DNA from: Ensifer aridi
GTDB taxonomy: Bacteria; Pseudomonadota; Alphaproteobacteria; Rhizobiales; Rhizobiaceae
DNA length: 64,000 nt
NCBI RefSeq assembly: GCF_002078505.1
Contig: NZ_LUAV01000021.1
Coordinates: 62,001-126,000, forward strand
Reading direction: 5' to 3'
This document shows, piece by piece, positions 1 to 7,678 of the stretch. A model generated the notes under the pieces. It was not told the origin of the DNA. It ran no database searches and saw only the letters and a list, made by a program, of their open reading frames with translations. The translations under genes and the position numbers were made by a program. Each line of letters starts with the position of its first letter. The stretch's first letter is position 1.

Positions 1-1
1 C

Positions 2-481
2 GGCGGCGACGGCCAAGACACCTTTGTGTTTCAATTCCACGACCCGGTCCCCGGGTTTGACCCATCGTACGGTCCGAACCCGGACAACACCACCATCGTG
101 GATTTCGACCCGACGCAGGATACTTTCGCCTTCGATGCGGCGGGCTATTACACCGACGGTACCGGCGCGAACTTCGTCAGCCACGCTAGTTCGCGAACTG
201 GCGTGGACACGTTCTACAGCGGCCCGGCCTCAGGTGCGAACGGCGAGCACGTGGTGGTGATCACCGAATCTTACCTCAATGGCTCCGATGTCGCGCGAGA
301 TATCTCCGGTGAGCACGCGGGCGACATTATGGTGTACTATAATCCGGGGACCCAATCGGCGCATCTGGCGTATGTCACCTCCGAAAACCATGCGGAAGAT
401 TTCGCTCATATCGGCGGTATCCATAGCCAGGCCGAACTTGCCGCGCTCGGCCTGAGCGCGTGGGACTTCACCTTCGTTTGA
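2..481 (+). CDS. NodO-like RTX calcium-binding protein, C-terminal part (cut by window edge)
   Basis: The reading frame is open from the window edge and begins with the end of a glycine/aspartate-rich RTX repeat (GGDGQDTFVF), so the start lies outside. The remaining 159 residues align along their length with the C-terminal half of the NodO-like protein at 9617-10498: both have VDFDP, VDTFYSGPA, GEHV.VIT, ISGE..GDI, YYN, LAYVT.EN and a final aromatic-rich end (here WDFTFV). NodO of rhizobia is a secreted, calcium-binding, pore-forming protein exported by a type I system through an uncleaved C-terminal signal, and the hydrophobic C-terminus fits that. A GC-rich hairpin follows the stop at 514-528. 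Whether this copy has its own nod box cannot be seen. Family assignment is firm, function is inferred. Confidence 0.8.
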   Translation, partial: GGDGQDTFVFQFHDPVPGFDPSYGPNPDNTTIVDFDPTQDTFAFDAAGYYTDGTGANFVSHASSRTGVDTFYSGPASGANGEHVVVITESYLNGSDVARDISGEHAGDIMVYYNPGTQSAHLAYVTSENHAEDFAHIGGIHSQAELAALGLSAWDFTFV

Positions 482-513
482 TCCGCAAAAACACGTACTG
501 AACTGCGCTCCGC

Positions 514-528
514 CGCCCCGGCGGGGCG
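514..528 (+). terminator. GC hairpin 33 bases after the NodO-like gene
   Basis: CGCCCC-GGC-GGGGCG forms a perfect six-base-pair stem. No T-run follows, so it is more likely a 3'-end stabilising or Rho-assisted structure than a classical intrinsic terminator. A nearly identical hairpin core occurs after the M16 gene pair near 17117-17129. Confidence 0.35.
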
Positions 529-579
529 CTATTGAGGGACCAAAGCGATCCCGCGCGAACTTCTTCTCGTTGCTCAGCG

Positions 580-1130
580 CCAAAGCTCCGGACCAGCACT
601 GCAGTTCAGAGTATCAGCGATTTGCCTGTTTATGTTGCCATCGTACGCATTTGCTTCCTTTAGAGCTGAAGCGACGTACTTCGAAGAAAGCGCGACAGTA
701 AGATTCACAAAGAACAGGGAGAAAACATCCACGAGAATCCCGGCAAGAGGGTGCACATAGGTAAAACAAGCGCTGTCCCAATCAGGGCGATGATCATAGG
801 ACCGAGGTTCAATACTAACGTGCTGACGAAAGTATCCGTGGCCCACACTGCGCGTGAGAGCTGCCGGATGAGCGACGCCCGCATTGCTGCGGTCGTGCCA
901 ATGGGGTGACAATCTCTGAATGCGTTGAAAAGTGCGAGATGAGAGGTCTCGCATGTCAGTGACGAAAAGATCGTTCGTCTTCGAAAACGACGCATGCCGA
1001 AGCACAAGAGCGAAAAGTGCAAACCCGGCAAGCATGGCCACAATAAGCAGCGTATCGTTTAGGCGACCTTCGTTGGGCCGAGTACTTACGGCTTGGCAAC
1101 GACATTGCCCTGGCTCCTGCGCATGTTGGT
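580..1130 (-). pseudogene. remnant of an ABC exporter membrane domain
   Basis: Reading the minus strand in two frames gives consecutive pieces of an Atm1/exporter-type ABC transmembrane domain: a hydrophobic helix (LLIVAMLAGFALFALVL), then in the next frame a stretch with ALFNAFRDCHPI and RQLSRAVWATDTFVSTLV followed by a hydrophobic NLGPMIIALIGTALVL segment, then back in the first frame FSLFFVNLTVALSS and an ADTLN segment that resembles the end of the coupling region of this family. At least two frame changes are needed and no ATPase domain is present, so this is a decayed fragment. The assignment rests on recognising the pattern of the family; an alternative membrane protein cannot be excluded. 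Confidence 0.45.
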
Positions 1131-1269
1131 GGCAAATTCTCCTTTCGGCAGCTCCCGGCCTCACAGTCACGCCGGTCGACAGCGATCGCTAAGGCTCCGG
1201 GCCATTAACGAAGACCATTAGAATTTGCCTTAACAGACAGCCGCAAGGGCTCGCAGAAATTGACCTTTT

Positions 1270-1815
1270 TCACTCTGGCGATGCAAGGGACTCGAAATGA
1301 AAGGGGCCGCGTACGCCGGCAGAGAAACGCTCAGCCGCATTGAGGGCTATCTCCAACCTTTCGCGAGGCGGAGCATCTGAGGATGCGAAGAGCGCACCCA
1401 GTGCTATCTGGCTCCCGCATCCACAGGCGTCGAAACCATCGACCGGCTCCGCGACCTGGTAGTCCCCGCGGATCTGGAAGAGGCGTCCCGCGTAGCCGAC
1501 GAGGAAGGTGCCGCCACGTTCGACTTCGTAGTAGCGCTGTGCGCAGCCACCAGCCTTCAGGCACTGGCGGAGCGCATCGATGAACTCTGTCACCATAAAA
1601 GCGTAGACATCCTTTTCCGGATGCCTCTTTGGTGGCTTGAAGGAGTGCGCCAACAGTTGGCCCACTCTAAATGAAGTCGTAAATCCGAAGATGAAGTCTT
1701 GGTTACGGAAGACTTTGCGATCGGCACGGACCGTAAGTGAGAGGCCGTCCACACCAGCGCTATCGCCCCCGATGTGCACTGACCCGTTGCTGATTAGTCC
1801 GACAATGCACGTCAT
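1270..1815 (-). CDS. Ntn-hydrolase-like (HslV/proteasome-fold) protein
   Basis: The 181-residue protein starts MTCIVGL and continues with GGDSAGVDG, VRADRKVF and FGFTTSFRVGQLL, the pattern of small stand-alone N-terminal-nucleophile hydrolases related to proteasome beta subunits and HslV, in which removal of Met would expose Thr2. A ribosome binding site AAGGAG precedes the ATG closely. The middle part has GYAGRLFQI and GCGSQIALGAL, also typical of the fold. Substrate and partner are unknown; no HslU-type ATPase is nearby. Neighbours are an ABC remnant and a decayed nif tail, so the gene stands alone. Phage and plasmid genomes carry similar genes. Fold assignment fair, activity inferred. Confidence 0.65.
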   Translation of the reverse strand: MTCIVGLISNGSVHIGGDSAGVDGLSLTVRADRKVFRNQDFIFGFTTSFRVGQLLAHSFKPPKRHPEKDVYAFMVTEFIDALRQCLKAGGCAQRYYEVERGGTFLVGYAGRLFQIRGDYQVAEPVDGFDACGCGSQIALGALFASSDAPPRERLEIALNAAERFSAGVRGPFHFESLASPE

Positions 1816-2064
1816 TCCTTGCTGCTCCTTATCTGGGCTCCATCCGAATCTGTAGATGTCGGTTGTCGGGCGAGCAGCCTGACTGAGGCCCTGCCGCTTG
1901 CCTGCCCAGGATCACCAGCAAGCATTGTACCAGCCTCGGATATGAAGGGTCGCCCGACCATCTCCTTGGCCGTCTTCCAGCTGCCAGGCACATTTGCCCG
2001 GCGCGCCGACAATTCCACTCGAGACTACCCTATTCGATACGGCAGGACGCGGCGCTGTCGGCTG
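1816..2064. other. non-coding stretch, nothing recognised
   Basis: No reading frame here resembles a known protein. It separates the Ntn-hydrolase-like gene from the putative NifA sites that begin at 2065. Confidence 0.4.
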
Positions 2065-2080
2065 TGTCGAGTTGGCAACA
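2065..2080 (+). promoter_or_regulatory. NifA upstream activator-like site 1
   Basis: TGT, ten bases, ACA matches the NifA UAS TGT-N10-ACA. A sigma-54-like element with a perfect TGGCACG -24 box starts 108 bases downstream at 2188. Confidence 0.4.
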
Positions 2081-2187
2081 TGGCGGTGTTCGACCACCTG
2101 CTGCTGCTTAAATGCCGGAATAAGACTGGAAACTGGTCTCCCGAGGCCTTCTCGGGCAGGTGGCATGTGAACATGCCTCGTGCCAGA

Positions 2188-2203
2188 TGGCACGGAGGTG
2201 GCA
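2188..2203 (+). promoter_or_regulatory. sigma-54 promoter-like element 1
   Basis: TGGCACGGAGGTGGCA keeps the full -24 consensus TGGCACG, the correct spacing and the invariant GC at -12, with one mismatch (TGGCA for TTGCA). It points toward the decayed nif tail. Confidence 0.4.
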
Positions 2204-2336
2204 ATTGGAACGCCTGACTGAGTTTGGGCCGCTGGGATACGATCCTTCGCGCTCCACTGATAGGCGTCAGCGCCTCTAGCTCGGCAGCCGCCGCGAGAGC
2301 AATGTGTAGGGAATCAAACAGTCGCTTCGACACCTT

Positions 2337-2352
2337 TGTCGGGCAAGCGACA
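2337..2352 (+). promoter_or_regulatory. NifA upstream activator-like site 2
   Basis: A second TGT-N10-ACA match. It lies 83 bases upstream of the second sigma-54-like element at 2436, a usual UAS-to-promoter distance. Confidence 0.4.
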
Positions 2353-2435
2353 CAGGCTTGTTGACCAGCCCTTTTGCCCCTGACTAAATGACTGAGAGTA
2401 GGTAACAAATTTCCTTTTTAGCTCGAGCAGCCAAC

Positions 2436-2451
2436 TGGCACGAGTCTTGAA
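2436..2451 (+). promoter_or_regulatory. sigma-54 promoter-like element 2 (degenerate -12)
   Basis: TGGCACGAGTCTTGAA has a perfect -24 box, but the invariant GC of the -12 box reads GA. It precedes the DUF269 pseudogene by about 250 bases and may be a decayed nif promoter. Confidence 0.3.
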
Positions 2452-2698
2452 GGCATTCCACTGAGGCGGCGAAAGCTGCCGATCGGTAGGGTGCCAATGA
2501 AGGAAAGTACTATGGCAGATATCTGTCAGATCGCATTCTGCTGGTAGGAGGGCATCGGCGCATGCACCAACAGCCAACATACGCTCCTCGCCGTCGTCGG
2601 CCTCGGATCGAAGGTCCATATCTTCGGGATCAACGCGAGAGCCGAGCCCCGCCGCCTGATCCTGAACCCAAAGGCGCAGGACCGCGCGGCAGCGCTGG

Positions 2699-2996
2699 AC
2701 AATCCCGATTATCGGCGATTCCGATCCGGACGTGCTGCGGAAGCTCAATACCTGCTACACCGCTGTCGCGCTGGCAATCAAAGCGCGCGCCGGTTGGTGG
2801 CTTCGCCTATGGCCCACGAGGGATCCGGGCTGCGCGCTTCTCACGACCGGACCTGATCGAATTCATGAAAGTACTGCGCGAGTCCACCGGTTGGGCTTCC
2901 ATAAGCCTCGGAAGCTCGCCGGAAGCCGGTGCGAAAATGGTCGAGAATGCGATCACCGCCATCCGTGCGTATCCCGAATTGGCGCGAGTGACGGTC
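2699..2996 (+). pseudogene. decayed copy of the NifX-associated DUF269 gene
   Basis: Successive segments in different frames match the intact DUF269 protein at 4013-4498. They are TIPIIGDSDPDVLRKL (intact: TIPIIGDPDPGVLWRL), then DLIEFMKVLRE, then HRLGFHKPRKLAG (intact: HRFGFSTLRKLAK), then AGAKMVENAITAIRAYPELAR (intact: AKLVNDAARVIEAYPDVAR). At least three frame changes are needed and the N-terminal third is not recognisable. The order DUF269 then fdxB is that of rhizobial nifENX operons, so this is a dead first copy of a duplicated operon tail. The segment from 2452 to 2698 holds nothing else I recognise. Confidence 0.75.
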
Positions 2997-3312
2997 GACG
3001 TAGCCTATGACGAACCGCCGGCCCTCCCGTCCCTGGGGGCCGACGTCAGGCAGCGGGGCCACTCCTCCCCCATGCCCCCACCGGTCCCGCTGCCGCGACC
3101 GTTCCAAAGCGCGAGGCTCGAAAAATACCTCGGCAAGTTATTGCAATTAGCCACCGATGATCAGCAACCGCCTACGATAAGCTGGACAACAAGATTGGGG
3201 CAGGCGGACGAGACCGGTTTCGACGGATGATGTCATGTCAGATCTTCGAAAACATTCCAGGCTTTTTGCGAGCGACCGGTGCGCAGAGAGCGCCTGCGTT
3301 GGAGAACTAACG

Positions 3313-3630
3313 ATGACAAGTCATTTCTTTACCCGCGACGGCTCCACATGGATGCCGGAATATTTGACGGCTATCGATGGCATGACCTGCATTGGTTGCG
3401 GCCGCTGCTTCAAGGTCTGCTCGCGCAAGGTCATGCACTTGCACGGCATCGACGAATCCGGTGAAATCCTCGGTGTCTGCGATGAAGAGGACGACGACTT
3501 CGATGGCGAACTCAGTCGTATGATCATGGTCGTCGACCAGCCCGGACGGTGCATCGGCTGCGGAGCATGCGCCCGCGTTTGCCCGAAAAACTGCCAGACC
3601 CACGTCGCGGCTGACAAGATTGTTGCTTGA
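3313..3630 (+). CDS. fdxB: ferredoxin III, nif-associated 2[4Fe-4S] ferredoxin
   Basis: This 105-residue protein has two cysteine clusters, CIGCGRCFKVC near residue 20 and CIGCGACARVCP near residue 80, joined by an acidic linker (DEEDDDFDGE), the layout of FdxB from nitrogen-fixation operons. It probably donates electrons for nitrogenase cofactor assembly or nitrogenase itself. The ATG at 3313 is preceded by GGAG eight bases upstream; an in-frame ATG at 3235 exists but gives an unrelated extension. It sits between a dead DUF269 copy and an ExoX-like gene. The reading frame is intact with both clusters complete, although its upstream neighbour is decayed. Confidence 0.88.
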   Translation: MTSHFFTRDGSTWMPEYLTAIDGMTCIGCGRCFKVCSRKVMHLHGIDESGEILGVCDEEDDDFDGELSRMIMVVDQPGRCIGCGACARVCPKNCQTHVAADKIVA

Positions 3631-3657
3631 GCTGACGGACCAACCGGGAGAACGGCG

Positions 3658-3891
3658 TTGCCCTTCAGAATCTTTTCTCGAGTCCTGCGATTGGTCCTGT
3701 GCGCCAACGCTCTAATGGTCTACTTCGTCTCGCATTCGATGCGCAGAGTAATCATTACAACATTCGGTACTTCGCTGTTTCTTCAAGTTGCCTACTTCGG
3801 AAGCGTACTTTTTCTGGTTTGGCGGGCTAAGTGCAATCGGAGAGCCGTCGAAAGGCCCGGGCAAAGAAGGTGTGACTCTGACCATTCCTGA
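3658..3891 (+). pseudogene. ExoX-like exopolysaccharide repressor, frameshifted copy
   Basis: A TTG start with GGAG a few bases upstream opens a small membrane protein (PFRIFSRVLRLVLCANALMVYF ... LFLQVAYFGSVLFLVW) that matches the ExoX-like protein at 4707-4988 helix for helix. ExoX/Psi-type proteins are small inner-membrane inhibitors of exopolysaccharide synthesis. After FLVW the frame diverges; the expected continuation (LSAIGEPSK, compare LSALAEMSK in the second copy) is found in another frame at about 3820. One frameshift therefore replaces the cytoplasmic tail. The two helices are intact, so residual function cannot be excluded. Confidence 0.6.
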
Positions 3892-4012
3892 TGCGCATGG
3901 CTGGGAACGCATTTTGCATGGTGGGGGGCGGTTATCTCGCACTAGCATTGGACGGCACCCGAAGGACACATGGATAGGCGAGCAAAGGTACCTTAAGAAT
4001 GAGGACTGAACG

Positions 4013-4498
4013 ATGGCGACACTATCGGATCCCACGGTTACTCCGGTTCTGGGCGACAACAAGGCCATTGCCACTCCTTTCATCAAATGCCTGGTGCGGT
4101 TGATTCGCGCTCAGGATTCCTACGGATCATGGAAGGAAAAGTGCGACACTGACCTGCTCGCCTACTTTACCGTCCCCGAGGAAAAGCGCTGTACCATTCC
4201 AATCATAGGCGATCCTGATCCGGGCGTTCTGTGGAGGCTCGATGTCTTTTACCGGGCCGTCGGTATCGCAATCGAAGAGCGCTCCGGCTTGCTGGTATTG
4301 AGAACCATGGAAATCAATCATGGCGGCTTCGGCCGCGTGCTTTTTACGACCAGACGGCTCGTCGTTCTGTCGAAAACGCTGCGTGACATTCACCGTTTTG
4401 GCTTCAGTACTCTTCGCAAACTCGCTAAGACGGGCGCGAAGCTGGTCAACGATGCGGCCCGTGTCATCGAAGCTTATCCGGACGTGGCACGGGCATAA
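4013..4498 (+). CDS. NifX-associated nitrogen fixation protein (DUF269)
   Basis: The 161-residue product matches the DUF269 family found between nifX and fdxB in rhizobial nifENX operons: FIKCLVRLIRAQDSYGSWKEKCD, TVPEEKRCTIPIIGDPDPGVLWRL, VLFTTRRLVVLSKTLRD and HRFGFSTLRKLAKTGAKLV. Length is normal for the family. Its biochemical role is not established; it is linked to FeMo-cofactor assembly by context. Here it has lost its usual neighbours nifE, nifN and nifX and is followed by a frameshifted DUF683 gene, so its expression is doubtful. Start ATG lies after the sequence AGGACTGAACG. Confidence 0.85.
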   Translation: MATLSDPTVTPVLGDNKAIATPFIKCLVRLIRAQDSYGSWKEKCDTDLLAYFTVPEEKRCTIPIIGDPDPGVLWRLDVFYRAVGIAIEERSGLLVLRTMEINHGGFGRVLFTTRRLVVLSKTLRDIHRFGFSTLRKLAKTGAKLVNDAARVIEAYPDVARA

Positions 4499-4650
4499 AT
4501 GGAGCCTATGTTCACGGCAGAGCATGAAACCCTCAAGAATGCGGTTCGAAGCTGCAGTCGCACGCTGGAACCGCAAAGATGGAATCGCACGAAATCTGCC
4601 TTTCCCGACCGGCCAGAGCGAGATCATAGCATCGGCCGAGAAAAACGTTT
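4499..4650 (+). pseudogene. frameshifted NifX-associated small protein (DUF683)
   Basis: Directly after the DUF269 stop, ATG opens HETLKNAVR, and one base shift at about 4546 continues as KLQSHAGTAKMESHE. This reproduces the family signature LK..IRKL...A..AKM.LH of the small helical DUF683 proteins that follow DUF269 in nif operons. A second shift would give a DLP-like continuation (LPFPTGQSEII). The usual order DUF269-DUF683-fdxB supports the identification. fdxB is missing after this copy and present after the other one. Confidence 0.6.
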
Positions 4651-4706
4651 CCGGTCAGTTAGGCCGGTCGACCTGCCCATTCAGCAGAAAAACCAGGAGA
4701 AGCGCA

Positions 4707-4988
4707 GTGCCGTTCAGGAATTTTCCTCACATCTTTTGCTTGCTCCTGTGCACCAATGCTCTTGCCATCTGTGTGGTCTCACATCCTGTTCGCAGCTTGT
4801 TTGTGGTGACGCTCGCTCATTCGCTGCTTCTGCAAATAGCTTATATCGGAAGCGTCTTCTTTCTGGTCTGTTTATCTGCGCTCGCAGAGATGTCCAAAGC
4901 ACTAAGCATTTTCGGTCTCTTTAACGACGCGCCATCCCGACGTCGGCAACAGTTAATCGCAAATTACTACGGGAACTGGAATGCTTGA
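4707..4988 (+). CDS. ExoX-like exopolysaccharide production repressor
   Basis: A GTG start with AGGAGA six bases upstream gives a 93-residue protein with two predicted membrane helices (about residues 7-25 and 32-53: LLLCTNALAICVV and LLLQIAYIGSVFFLVCLSAL) and a basic tail. Small proteins of this kind (ExoX, Psi) repress exopolysaccharide synthesis in rhizobia by acting on the ExoY-type glycosyltransferase at the inner membrane. ExoX-like genes on symbiotic plasmids may lower exopolysaccharide in bacteroids. This is the intact copy of the pair. Assignment rests on size, topology and similarity pattern only. Confidence 0.6.
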   Translation: MPFRNFPHIFCLLLCTNALAICVVSHPVRSLFVVTLAHSLLLQIAYIGSVFFLVCLSALAEMSKALSIFGLFNDAPSRRRQQLIANYYGNWNA

Positions 4989-5674
4989 TTTGACTGCAAA
5001 GAGAAAGGCAGGGCCTAGCGGATTGGCACCCCCCAAGCCGGCCCGCATGGGCCAAAGTCGACGGAGAACGCCGCGTCGGAGCGCCTGCATCAGCGAGCAA
5101 CTTATCGGACTCTAATGAATGCCAGCGACCAACGGTCATAGAGACTGCGGCGTTATTCCACTTGGCCTGGGGGAGGGGCTTGCTCAATCTGATTGACATG
5201 CTGTGTCGTAATGATCTCGACTTGGACGTTTTTATCGGTGAAGCCGGTTCCAATGGTGTGCGCCATGAGTATTGGACTGGAGGAGGAGTTCCGGATCGCT
5301 ACTACGAGCCTGTTCCGCGGACCAGGCATTCCCGAGATCGAACATCACGTCGATTGACGCTGGCGCGCGCCGAGCTACGCCAGGTCCCGGGTCGGATTGA
5401 AAAGTGAGGCGCAGGCCTACCTCGACCTAGTGAAGGGACGACGTCGACATTCCGCCGCTTAGTGGCTGCCTGCATTAAACGCAATGGAAGTGAAACTCGC
5501 CAGCGGCGGTGACCTAGCACCAGCGTACTGTGCAATCGTTCAAGTCTGAATCAATCGAAGAACCCATTTAGTGTGATAGCGGGCGAAGAGTGTCCTTCCG
5601 TAGCGTAATTCACTTTACAGCGCGCAGCCCCATGGCACGATCGATAAAAAATGCACCCTCGAATGCGTTTGGAC
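4989..5674. other. 690-base stretch with no recognised gene
   Basis: Lies between the ExoX-like gene and the convergent end of nodD. The short reading frames on either strand resemble nothing known. Confidence 0.4.
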
Positions 5675-6610
5675 TCAGGGCGTCCCGACGGGCTTATTCG
5701 AAGCAGCTATACGGGCAGCTTCCTGTAGCAGGATTTCCCGCATCCAGATGCTTGCCTGATCCCTGTCGTGGAGGGCGGGCCACTGGACAGCCATGGTGAA
5801 TGCTGGAACTGGCAGCGGAAGCTCGACAATCCGTAAGGGCATTGTCTTTGCGAAATGGCGGGCGAGCCGCAAGGGTATGGTCGCTATTCGGTTGGTGCCC
5901 GATAGCAGCGGCGGGATCAAGCTAAAAGCTGGCGCGACGACCTCGATGCGTTTCTCGATAACGTGCCTGAGCAATAACGATTCTTCGATGGAGGGCGCCA
6001 GCGCGCTCCCGAACTTGGCTACAACATGCCCCATCGACATGTATCTTTCGAAGGAAAGTTCCTGCGAGAGTTGCTGGTTCGTGGGGCATCCCACGCAGAC
6101 GAGTGTCTCGTCGAAGAGTGTCGCTTGGGGATACACGTTCGACATAAACAGTTCCGGGACGATCAGGAAATCGATTTCACCACGTCGGAGTAATTCATCG
6201 GGATCATCATCGGGAGACAGCAATTCGAAGCCAACGGCGGGAGCCTCCCGCGCTACACGCTCTACAACCTTCTCGAAGAAGACATGCGTCATGAAATCGG
6301 ACAGAATGATCCTAAAACGGCGCTGCGATATGGTCGGGTTGAAATTGTCAAAGGAAATGATGGAAAGCTGAATATGCGAGAGTGCGTCGCGGACTGCAGG
6401 GGCAAGCGCTTCCGCACGCGGTGTTGGGATAAGTTTGCGGCCCCGCATTGTAAACAGCTCATCGCCGAAATAGGCGCGTAGCCGGGCGAGGGCGGAACTC
6501 ATGGCCGGTTGACTGAGCGTGATGCTGCGTGCCGCTTCGGTGACGCTTCGTTTAGTCGTCAGAGCATCGAACGCAACAAGGAGATTGAGATCAAGGCCCT
6601 TATAACGCAT
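5675..6610 (-). CDS. nodD2: NodD nodulation regulator, LysR family (copy 2)
   Basis: The 311-residue protein begins MRYKGLDLNLLVAFDAL, the invariant NodD N-terminus, followed by the winged helix-turn-helix (VTEAARSITLSQPAMSSALARLR, FGDELFTMRGRKLIPTPRAE). The effector-binding half has FRIILSDFM, LLSPDDDP, CVGCPTNQ, YMSMGHVV and RIATIPLRLARHFAK, all NodD landmarks. NodD binds nod boxes and activates transcription with plant flavonoids. An upstream in-frame ATG exists, but 6610 gives the standard start. It shares most residues with the copy at 48874-49800. A nod-box-like element starts 10 bases upstream, pointing away. The number 2 only distinguishes it from the copy nearer nodABC. Confidence 0.92.
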   Translation of the reverse strand: MRYKGLDLNLLVAFDALTTKRSVTEAARSITLSQPAMSSALARLRAYFGDELFTMRGRKLIPTPRAEALAPAVRDALSHIQLSIISFDNFNPTISQRRFRIILSDFMTHVFFEKVVERVAREAPAVGFELLSPDDDPDELLRRGEIDFLIVPELFMSNVYPQATLFDETLVCVGCPTNQQLSQELSFERYMSMGHVVAKFGSALAPSIEESLLLRHVIEKRIEVVAPAFSLIPPLLSGTNRIATIPLRLARHFAKTMPLRIVELPLPVPAFTMAVQWPALHDRDQASIWMREILLQEAARIAASNKPVGTP

Positions 6611-6620
6611 GCTTCGATGT

Positions 6621-6667
6621 ATCCGCAGTACGGATGTTTGACATCCAAATAGTAAACTCCATTGCCG
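6621..6667 (+). promoter_or_regulatory. nod-box-like element divergent from nodD2 (3' part degenerate)
   Basis: On the plus strand the motif blocks ATCC, CGGATG and ATCCAAA occur with exact nod-box spacing, but the 3' block (ATTTTACCAATC) is poorly conserved. It probably serves NodD binding for autoregulation of nodD2. No gene is visible downstream for 1 kb in the direction it points. Confidence 0.5.
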
Positions 6668-7370
6668 AATCGGCATCGTCGGCTGGGGTTCTCGGGGCCC
6701 GCCACGGATCTCCATGCAACGACAAAAGAGAGCAGGCGATGGGTCGCTTGCCCTGCCTCAGGTAGTCAAGATGACGTACAACGATAGACATCACTGCGCG
6801 ACTGAGCTGTTCTCTACACTGCGAAATGCCGAGGCGCGCAGACCTTGACAGCGGGTCGGATTCCCCGCGCTCCGGGGAGCATCGACCGCAACGTGACCGC
6901 GCCACTTTGCGTGCAGCCGACTGTTGTCGACCATTTCACCGCTCAAACTGCGATGAGGGCACAACGCACTAAGCATCCACGCTTCGCCGGCAGAGCGTGC
7001 TGGCGCCGCCGCCACCTTCGCGTCGGCAGTGTGCTGCCTGGGTCGGATCATCTTGGTTGGACGTGCCGCAGACATCAATGGCATCTCTCCGATAGTTGAC
7101 TGGGAACTAATACTGCCCGCCGCCCTTTCCTCGCCATGCAAACTGAGTATCCCATCATGCGCTTCGGATATCGTTGAGGCACTCGTTCCGAGGAAGTGCA
7201 ACGAAACGGCGCCCGCTCTGTGGTCACCAAAGCCGAATTGCGAACTCCCACGAGCCGGATGGCGGCCATGTAGGTTTCTCAACATCAGAGGTGAGGCGCT
7301 TTTTGCGCGCTGCTCACCTGCCGTTGAGCAAACGAGCAGATTTGATCACTAGAGCATTAATACGCGTACT
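6668..7370. other. 700-base stretch without recognised gene
   Basis: Between the nod-box-like element next to nodD2 and the nod box of the SyrM-like gene. Several overlapping short frames exist on both strands, but none resembles a known family. Confidence 0.4.
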
Positions 7371-7418
7371 ATCCATGGCCTGAATGCTAGCCATGCGAAA
7401 AGTCAATTTTCCCACTCT
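7371..7418 (+). promoter_or_regulatory. nod box upstream of the SyrM-like gene
   Basis: The element starts ATCCAT, has GAATG and CCATG at the expected spacing, and ends with TCAATTTTCCCACTC, matching the nod-box 3' block ATTTTACCAATC. It is followed by a leader of about 260 bases before the LysR gene at 7679. Confidence 0.75.
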
Positions 7419-7678
7419 TGGGGAATTCGATAGAGAAGGACTGGTGATACGCAGGCGTAAGTGGAAGTTCAGACACGCCAGCTCCAGGAGGAACGGTTGT
7501 GATGAACGCCCGCGTAATGGCGGGGCCGCGCTGGCGCCCTTGAACACTCATAGTGGCCAAAGCGCGTCCATCCAACTCGCAATTCGTGATTCTACACGAG
7601 ACAAAGGAAGTTCTTTCATCCCTCTCAGAGGGCCCGAGGATTTGGCCCTAGAACATCAGTCTCCGAGGAGAATAAATC

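Noticed and set aside
2230..2400. Minus-strand segment resembling the end of a PIN-domain toxin (DSLHIALAAAAELEALT)
   Set aside because: Only one helix-like stretch matches, no catalytic acidic residues or antitoxin gene could be found.
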